Shown: positions 7,930 through 12,118 of the stretch, piece by piece
How the letters are laid out: every line of letters begins with the position of its first letter
Numbering within the stretch: position 1 is the first letter of the stretch
Assembly (NCBI GenBank): GCA_947372155.1
Contig: CANBSM010000030.1
Span: 1-12,118 of the forward strand
Reading direction: 5' to 3'
Length of the DNA: 12,118 bases
Source: Burkholderiaceae bacterium
Lineage (GTDB): Bacteria > Pseudomonadota > Gammaproteobacteria > Burkholderiales > Burkholderiaceae
The notes under the pieces: model-generated
Told to the model about the DNA's origin: nothing
Database searches by the model: none
What the model saw: only the letters and a program-made list of their open reading frames with translations
Program-made: the position numbers and the translations under genes

Positions 7930-7992
7930 CTGCTAAATCACCATATCCCTAGAATTAAATTGATAAGATGCAAGGTTTAAATTGTATCGATT
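7930..7992. promoter_or_regulatory. Divergent intergenic region between the M16 operon and ftsY
   Basis: These 63 A/T-rich bases separate the divergent starts of the M16 operon and ftsY and should carry promoters for both, unless promoters lie inside the coding regions. TTGATA at 7960-7965 is a possible -35 hexamer toward ftsY, and TTGCAT on the other strand a possible -35 toward the M16 operon. Neither has a convincing -10 box at the right distance. I see no operator-like inverted repeat here. Confidence 0.35.
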
Positions 7993-8883
7993 ATGTTCGG
8001 CTTACGTAAAACCCTCGGATCCCTTTTCAAATCAAGCAAAGTTGATGAATCTTGGTTTGAAGCCTTAGAAGAATCACTCATTCAAAGTGATGTGGGTCTA
8101 CCTACGACTGAACAACTCATCAGCAAACTTCGTAAAGCAGCAAAATCTGAAAAGGCATCTAGTCCGGAAGAATTGCAAGCGCTCCTCATTCAGGAGGTTG
8201 GCACATTGTTGACCGCTATAGAGCCTTCACCAAATCCACTATTCACAAGTGATAAGCCTAACACTCCAGAGGTTTGGTTGGTTGTAGGGGTAAATGGGGC
8301 AGGTAAGACTACTACCATTGGCAAACTCTGCCGACTCTTTCAGTCTCAAGGTAAGTCCGTTCTTTTGGCTGCCGGCGATACCTTTAGAGCTGCGGCACGT
8401 AATCAGCTTCAGGAGTGGGGTGGACGCAACCAGGTTGACGTTATTACCCAAGAAGGTGGTGATGCTGCCGCTGTTGCGCACGATGCGATTCATGCTGCGA
8501 TCTCTCGCAAGAATGACATTCTGATTATTGATACGGCTGGTCGTCTAGCTACACAAGACAACCTTATGGAAGAGCTCAAGAAAGTGAAGCGCGTGATTGG
8601 TAAAGCCCTTCCTGGGGCACCTCACCACACTCTGCTCGTTTTGGATGGCAATACTGGACAGAACGGCTTAAGCCAAGTAAAAGCCTTTCATGCCGCTCTC
8701 GGCCTCACAGGAATCATTGTGACTAAGCTCGATGGCACTGCTAAGGGCGGGGTAATCTGCGCTCTAGCCCACACCCTACAAGATGGTTCAAAACCCGCTG
8801 TTTTAGCTCTCGGCAAGGGTGAAGGAATTGATGATTTAGCCCCCTTCACAGCAGGGCAATATTCATCTGAATTATTCAATTAA
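7993..8883 (+). CDS. ftsY: Signal recognition particle receptor FtsY (short form)
   Basis: FtsY is the membrane-associated SRP-receptor GTPase. It pairs with Ffh to deliver ribosomes making membrane proteins to SecYEG. The 296 residues comprise the N domain (to about residue 90) and the G domain: P loop GVNGAGKTTT at about 99-108, DTFRAAA at 129-135, DTAGR at 180-184, TKLDG at 244-248 and GKGEGIDDL at 274-282. There is no acidic A domain of the kind that takes up about 200 residues in E. coli FtsY. Instead the protein opens with a short amphipathic, basic helix (MFGLRKTLGSLFK), the element known to bind anionic lipids in FtsY proteins. No extension is possible because the M16 gene is divergent 63 bases upstream. 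No clear terminator follows, and the rpoH regulatory region begins within 30 bases. Confidence 0.96.
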   Translation: MFGLRKTLGSLFKSSKVDESWFEALEESLIQSDVGLPTTEQLISKLRKAAKSEKASSPEELQALLIQEVGTLLTAIEPSPNPLFTSDKPNTPEVWLVVGVNGAGKTTTIGKLCRLFQSQGKSVLLAAGDTFRAAARNQLQEWGGRNQVDVITQEGGDAAAVAHDAIHAAISRKNDILIIDTAGRLATQDNLMEELKKVKRVIGKALPGAPHHTLLVLDGNTGQNGLSQVKAFHAALGLTGIIVTKLDGTAKGGVICALAHTLQDGSKPAVLALGKGEGIDDLAPFTAGQYSSELFN

Positions 8884-8911
8884 ATCAATAACTTATAAGT
8901 CGTAAAAACCA

Positions 8912-8938
8912 TTAGCACTCTATTGACAAGAGTGCTAA
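8912..8938 (+). promoter_or_regulatory. CIRCE operator (HrcA binding site) upstream of rpoH
   Basis: TTAGCACTC (8912-8920), nine bases, then GAGTGCTAA (8930-8938) is an exact match to the CIRCE consensus, with no mismatch in either arm and the canonical spacer length. CIRCE is the operator of the heat-labile repressor HrcA, classically found before groESL and dnaK. The site lies 38 bases before the rpoH start codon and encloses a consensus -35 hexamer in its spacer, so bound HrcA should block polymerase. HrcA itself is not encoded in this window. Regulation of rpoH by this site is inferred from position. Confidence 0.95.
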
Positions 8939-8952
8939 AATAGACCTCTATT
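8923..8952 (+). promoter_or_regulatory. Candidate sigma-70 promoter of rpoH within the CIRCE element
   Basis: A perfect TTGACA (8923-8928) lies in the CIRCE spacer. TCTATT (8947-8952), 18 bases further on, matches four of six bases of the -10 consensus. Transcription would start near 8959, leaving a leader of about 18 bases before the ATG at 8977. The -35 assignment is good and the exact -10 is uncertain. Confidence 0.6.
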
Positions 8953-8976
8953 AACACCTCATATTTATAAGAAAAA

Positions 8977-9900
8977 ATGGTTCAAAAGAAATCTGACAAA
9001 CCGAGTTTGCAAACGCTGCCAGTCGCGCAGACTGCGTCGGCGTCCGCATTTCCGATGCTGCCAACGCTTGGGGTTGGCACTCTCGATTCATATATTTCGT
9101 ACGTTAATCGCGTACCAATGCTTAGTGCTGCAGAAGAGTTACATCTTGCGCAGGAATTTCGCCGCACAGAAAATGTCGATGCCGCTAAAACATTAGTTCT
9201 ATCTCATCTACGTTTAGTAGTTTCTGTTGCTCGTCAATATCTTGGCTACGGAATCCCGCATGCTGACTTAATTCAAGAAGGCAATATTGGGTTGATGAAA
9301 GCCGTTAAACGCTATGACCCAAACAATGGTGCACGTCTGGTATCTTATGCGATCCATTGGATCAAAGCAGAGATTCATGAATACATTCTCAAGAATTGGC
9401 GCCTAGTCAAAACAGCAACTACCAAAGCACAGCGCAAATTATTCTTTAACTTACGCAGCAATAAACCTACATTAAGCGCACTGACTCCAAGCGAAGTAGA
9501 AGCCCTGGCCAAAGCACTGGATGTCAAAGGTTCTGACGTTAAAGAAATGGAAATGCGTCTTGCTGGTGGCGATGTCGCCCTGGAAGGCGATGACAGCGAT
9601 GATGAGTCTGCTTACGCCCCTATTCAATGGCTAGCAGACAACTCTCAAGAGCCTACTGCTCGCATTGCTAGTGCTGAAGCGGATGCCTTACAAGGCCCTA
9701 AATTAGATCAAGCACTCATGGCTTTAGATGAGCGTAGTCGCAATATCGTGCAATCTCGTTGGTTGGCGATGGATGCTGAAGGCAATGGCACAAAGACATT
9801 GCATGATCTTGCTGATGAATATGGCATCTCGGCAGAACGCGTTCGCCAAATTGAAACTGCTGCCCTTAAAAAGATGCGTGGTTTGCTACAAGCAGCTTAA
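8977..9900 (+). CDS. rpoH: RNA polymerase heat-shock sigma factor RpoH (sigma-32)
   Basis: RpoH directs RNA polymerase to heat-shock promoters of chaperone and protease genes. The 307-residue protein shows sigma region 2 with DLIQEGNIGLMKAVKRYDP at about 97-115. It carries the RpoH box QRKLFFNLR at 152-160, which separates sigma-32 from RpoD and RpoS and is linked to chaperone/FtsH control and core binding. The region 4 helix-turn-helix lies at about 264-291 (TLHDLADEYGIS, then ERVRQIE). Compared with E. coli RpoH, about 20 extra Ser/Ala/Pro-rich residues precede the LDSYI motif. The ribosome-binding site is weak (AAGA). A CIRCE operator and promoter lie directly upstream, so transcription is probably repressed by HrcA at normal temperature. 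It follows ftsY as in many proteobacteria, but without ftsE and ftsX between. It converges on the Sco gene with a 30-base gap and no obvious terminator. Confidence 0.96.
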   Translation: MVQKKSDKPSLQTLPVAQTASASAFPMLPTLGVGTLDSYISYVNRVPMLSAAEELHLAQEFRRTENVDAAKTLVLSHLRLVVSVARQYLGYGIPHADLIQEGNIGLMKAVKRYDPNNGARLVSYAIHWIKAEIHEYILKNWRLVKTATTKAQRKLFFNLRSNKPTLSALTPSEVEALAKALDVKGSDVKEMEMRLAGGDVALEGDDSDDESAYAPIQWLADNSQEPTARIASAEADALQGPKLDQALMALDERSRNIVQSRWLAMDAEGNGTKTLHDLADEYGISAERVRQIETAALKKMRGLLQAA

Positions 9901-9930
9901 GCAACACAAGCAGCACTCCGCTCCTTCTCT

Positions 9931-10515
9931 TTACTTTAGCAATTCTTTCAAATCATGCGCCAAGGTCTCTGGACCTTGAGCGTGCTTGATATACAAACGT
10001 AGGTGGCCTTGAGGATCAAATGCATAGCTGCCTGCCGTGTGATCCATTGTGTAAGAGCCCGGCTTTGCTCCCGGCACCTTCTTGTAATAAATCTTAAAGT
10101 CTTTGGCTACCTTCTCTAAGGAGACTTCATCTACGGGACGCAAGCCCAAGAAGCGGGAATCAAATGCAGGCACATACTGCTTCAGAATTTCTGCGGTGTC
10201 GCGCTCTGGATCTACAGTGACAAAAAGGACCTGCACCTTATCTGACTGAGGACCCAAGAGGGTCATGACTTGCTGCATTTCAGTTAGGGTGGTTGGGCAA
10301 ATATCAGGGCATTGGGTGTATCCAAAAAACATCACAACCACTTTGCCTTTGAAGTCTGCCAAGGTTCTAACCTTGCCATCAGGATCTACCAAACTAAAGT
10401 CTTTGCCAAACGCCGTACTGCCAGTGATATCAATATTTTTAAACTCTGGCTTTGGGCTACAAGCACTCAATACAAAACAAATAATTGCTAAAAAGCAAAT
10501 GCGCAGAAAATTCAT
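9931..10515 (-). CDS. Sco1/SenC/PrrC-family copper chaperone lipoprotein
   Basis: Sco proteins bind copper and help assemble the CuA centre of cytochrome c oxidase subunit II at the periplasmic face. The protein has 194 residues. It begins with a hydrophobic leader ending in lipobox LSAC with the lipidation Cys at 19, so it is probably membrane-anchored outside the cytoplasm. The thioredoxin-like fold carries GYTQCPDICPTT, with copper-binding Cys69 and Cys73 (C-x3-C), and the distal ligand His159 in YTMDHTAG. It is the last gene of ctaA-ctaB-sco, starting 7 bases after the ctaB stop, which supports a role in cytochrome oxidase biogenesis. All three metal ligands are present. The family is sure; the exact symbol varies between genomes, so it is left empty. 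Confidence 0.94.
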   Translation of the reverse strand: MNFLRICFLAIICFVLSACSPKPEFKNIDITGSTAFGKDFSLVDPDGKVRTLADFKGKVVVMFFGYTQCPDICPTTLTEMQQVMTLLGPQSDKVQVLFVTVDPERDTAEILKQYVPAFDSRFLGLRPVDEVSLEKVAKDFKIYYKKVPGAKPGSYTMDHTAGSYAFDPQGHLRLYIKHAQGPETLAHDLKELLK

Positions 10516-10522
10516 ATTGATC

Positions 10523-11416
10523 TCAGAGGAAATAATGATCTATCAAGAGCGCTGCAAAGAGTAGCGAAAGATAAGTAATTGAAAATCGGAATGTCTTTTT
10601 AGCCAACGCATCGCTATAGGAAATAAATAGCGCAAGTACGTAGGCTAAGAACATTAATCCCAGAATAATTGCGGAGACTAAATACACCATACCGCTCATC
10701 CCGTAAATATAGGGCAGCATCGTAGCTGCAATCAAAATCAGGGTATAAAGCACGATATTGAGAAGCGTGAAACGCTCTCCGTGAGTTACTGGCAACATTG
10801 GTAAGCCAGACTGCACATAGTCATCACGACGATATAAAGCCAGCGCCCAGAAATGCGGGGGAGTCCAAACAAAAATAATCAGAACCAAAAGCCAGGCTTC
10901 TGCAGAAAGCGTATTGGTTACCGCCGCCCAGCCTAATGCTGGCGGCATAGCGCCCGATAATCCACCAATCACAATGTTTTGTGGTGTTGCAGGCTTTAGC
11001 AACCAGGTATAGATCACTGCATAACCAACAAAGGTGGCCAGTGTGAGCCACATCGTTAATGGGTTGCAGAAATTCCACAAAATAATCATTCCGAGCGAAC
11101 CCAAAATGATTGAGAAAATAATAATGTGAAACGGCGTGACTTCACCAGTAGCAGATGGACGCCAAGCAGTGCGCTTCATCTTGGCATCTACGGCTTGCTC
11201 AATCAAACAGTTCACTGCAAATGCAGCGCCAGCTAAAAGCCAGATACCTACAATGCCGCCAAAGAGAACTGGATAAGGAACCATCCCAGGTGTTGCCAAA
11301 AACATTCCGATGACTGCGCAAAAAACGGCGAGCTGAGTCACTCTAGGTTTGGTTAAAACCCAATATTGGCGCCAACGTGGCATAGCCACTGGTGCGCTTG
11401 TTTTAGAGTCGCTCAT
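10523..11416 (-). CDS. ctaB: Protoheme IX farnesyltransferase (heme O synthase) CtaB
   Basis: CtaB (also named CyoE or COX10) adds a farnesyl group from farnesyl diphosphate to heme b, making heme O in the inner membrane. The UbiA-superfamily signature is present. TKPRVTQL lies in the first membrane segment. The first prenyl-diphosphate motif [19 protein letters not shown] has Asn69, Glu73 and Asp77, with Glu where many homologues have Asp. [18 protein letters not shown] follows, as does the second motif region with [15 protein letters not shown]. About eight or nine hydrophobic segments are visible. I place the start at ATG 11416 (297 residues), where the family N-terminus MSDSK leads to [12 protein letters not shown]. 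The open frame extends 15 codons further to a TTG at 11461, inside ctaA. The gene starts two bases after the ctaA stop. Confidence 0.95.
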   Translation of the reverse strand: MSDSKTSAPVAMPRWRQYWVLTKPRVTQLAVFCAVIGMFLATPGMVPYPVLFGGIVGIWLLAGAAFAVNCLIEQAVDAKMKRTAWRPSATGEVTPFHIIIFSIILGSLGMIILWNFCNPLTMWLTLATFVGYAVIYTWLLKPATPQNIVIGGLSGAMPPALGWAAVTNTLSAEAWLLVLIIFVWTPPHFWALALYRRDDYVQSGLPMLPVTHGERFTLLNIVLYTLILIAATMLPYIYGMSGMVYLVSAIILGLMFLAYVLALFISYSDALAKKTFRFSITYLSLLFAALLIDHYFL

Positions 11417-11418
11417 AT

Positions 11419-12118
11419 TTACGCTATCTTCTTTTGCATGAAAGGCTTCCAAGAAGCCCAATAACTAATCCTGACCAAACAGAATACCAAAGCTGCGGAG
11501 CCGGCAGTGTGTAATAAGGCAGCTAACAAGGGCCACTGAAATACCACATTAGAAATACCCGTAATCACTTGCAATAAAAGCACTCCCAGCAATAGCTTAG
11601 CCACTTTAGTAAGGCCAGATAGAACTGGTGTTGCCAGCGCAAGAGCGCTCCAGCCCAGAGCTCCAAGCACTACTAACACCAGCATGGCAAAAATGCGATG
11701 TGCCCAGTGGATTGTTTGCAATGCCGCAGGGGAGATAAATTCTCCCTGTGCATTTAAACCTAATTGACGCCAGAGAGTAAAACCCTCAGCCCAATTCGTT
11801 TCAGGCCACACACTTCCCAAACAAGTCGGGAAATCAGGGCAGGCTAATACCGCGTAATTTGTGCTCACCCAGGCACCAAGAAAAACCTGGGTGAATAAAA
11901 CAATCAAAGAAAGGGTGAGGAGTTGCGCAGAAAGCGGCCGCACCCGAATAGAACGAACAGTAGAGGACCTGCTCTCCCATGACTGCTGCGCATATGCCGT
12001 TAAGCAAGCCAATAAGGCTAAGGCCAACATCAAGTGAATAGTAACAATGATGGGCTGCAGTTTTAAGGTGACAGTCCAAGCGCCAAAGGCGCCTTGTATA
12101 CAAACTAATAAGAGTAAT
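11419..12118 (-). CDS. ctaA: Heme A synthase CtaA/COX15 (5' end outside window)
   Basis: CtaA oxidises the C8 methyl of heme O to a formyl group, giving heme A for aa3-type oxidase, in the inner membrane. The frame is open from the window edge to the stop at 11419-11421. It gives about 232 C-terminal residues, roughly two-thirds of the usual length. The first visible segment reads [15 protein letters not shown] and then IVTIHL, with a conserved heme-ligand His. Further on are the extracytoplasmic loop CPDFPTC with a Cys pair typical of one CtaA class, WAHRIFA with another conserved His, and LHTAGSA near the C-terminus with the fourth. Several strongly hydrophobic segments alternate with short loops. 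A TTG-started frame beginning at 12033 is only part of this gene. It is directly followed by ctaB and then the Sco gene. Confidence 0.94.
   Translation of the reverse strand, partial: LLLLVCIQGAFGAWTVTLKLQPIIVTIHLMLALALLACLTAYAQQSWESRSSTVRSIRVRPLSAQLLTLSLIVLFTQVFLGAWVSTNYAVLACPDFPTCLGSVWPETNWAEGFTLWRQLGLNAQGEFISPAALQTIHWAHRIFAMLVLVVLGALGWSALALATPVLSGLTKVAKLLLGVLLLQVITGISNVVFQWPLLAALLHTAGSAALVFCLVRISYWASWKPFMQKKIA

Noticed and set aside
8891..8900. ACTTATAAGT palindrome after ftsY
   Set aside because: Ten A/T-rich bases with no loop and no T run: not a terminator, and too short to call an operator.
9901..9930. Terminator between the convergent rpoH and Sco genes
   Set aside because: I looked for a GC-rich stem followed by T in either direction and found none.
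11417..11461. 15-codon N-terminal extension of ctaB from a TTG
   Set aside because: It runs inside ctaA, the added residues do not resemble the family N-terminus, and an ATG at 11416 fits well.
11834..12103. 89-codon minus-strand frame overlapping ctaA in another frame
   Set aside because: The ctaA frame carries the conserved heme A synthase motifs through this stretch, so the other frame is a shadow.

Overview
The window looks like a stretch of core chromosome from a betaproteobacterium of the Burkholderiaceae. The moderate base composition, together with the gene order lolB-ispE-tRNA-Gln-prs-rplY-pth and the protein variants (LolB tail, CtaB with NCLIEQ, Alvin-type ferredoxin), points to Polynucleobacter or a close relative. 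This assignment is inferred from recognition; no database search was run. I see no insertion sequence, phage gene, CRISPR array, toxin-antitoxin pair or other accessory module, and coding density is very high. The longest stretch without a gene is about 136 bases (2296-2431).

Region 1 (1-3773, plus strand) holds the 3' end of lolB (outer-membrane lipoprotein insertion), ispE (isoprenoid precursors, overlapping lolB), a CCA-encoding tRNA-Gln(UUG), prs (PRPP synthase), rplY (ribosomal protein L25/CTC) and pth (peptidyl-tRNA hydrolase). A perfect-stem hairpin ends prs. A TATAAT box precedes rplY, and a strong GNRA-loop terminator ends it, so rplY appears to be its own transcription unit inside the cluster.

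Region 2 (3783-7929, minus strand) reads, in transcription order: an active-site M16 peptidase, a degenerate M16 partner, rsmD, coaD and a 2[4Fe-4S] ferredoxin. The first junctions overlap (4 bp and 29 bp) and the later gaps are 36 and 25 bp, so this looks like one operon transcribed toward pth.

Region 3 (7993-9900, plus strand) starts divergently from the M16 pair. It holds a short FtsY without an acidic A domain and then rpoH (sigma-32). The 93-bp gap between them contains a perfect CIRCE operator (TTAGCACTC-N9-GAGTGCTAA) with a consensus -35 hexamer inside its spacer. This is the clearest regulatory signal in the window and predicts HrcA repression of the heat-shock sigma factor. In gammaproteobacteria such as E. 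coli, ftsE and ftsX lie between ftsY and rpoH; here they are absent.

Region 4 (9931-12118, minus strand) reads ctaA (heme A synthase, 5' end outside the window), ctaB (heme O synthase) and a Sco-family lipoprotein (copper delivery to CuA). This is a compact cytochrome c oxidase assembly operon.

I found no convincing undescribed system. The points worth following are the regulatory architecture at rpoH, the loss of ftsEX from the ancestral neighbourhood, and some smaller sequence oddities.
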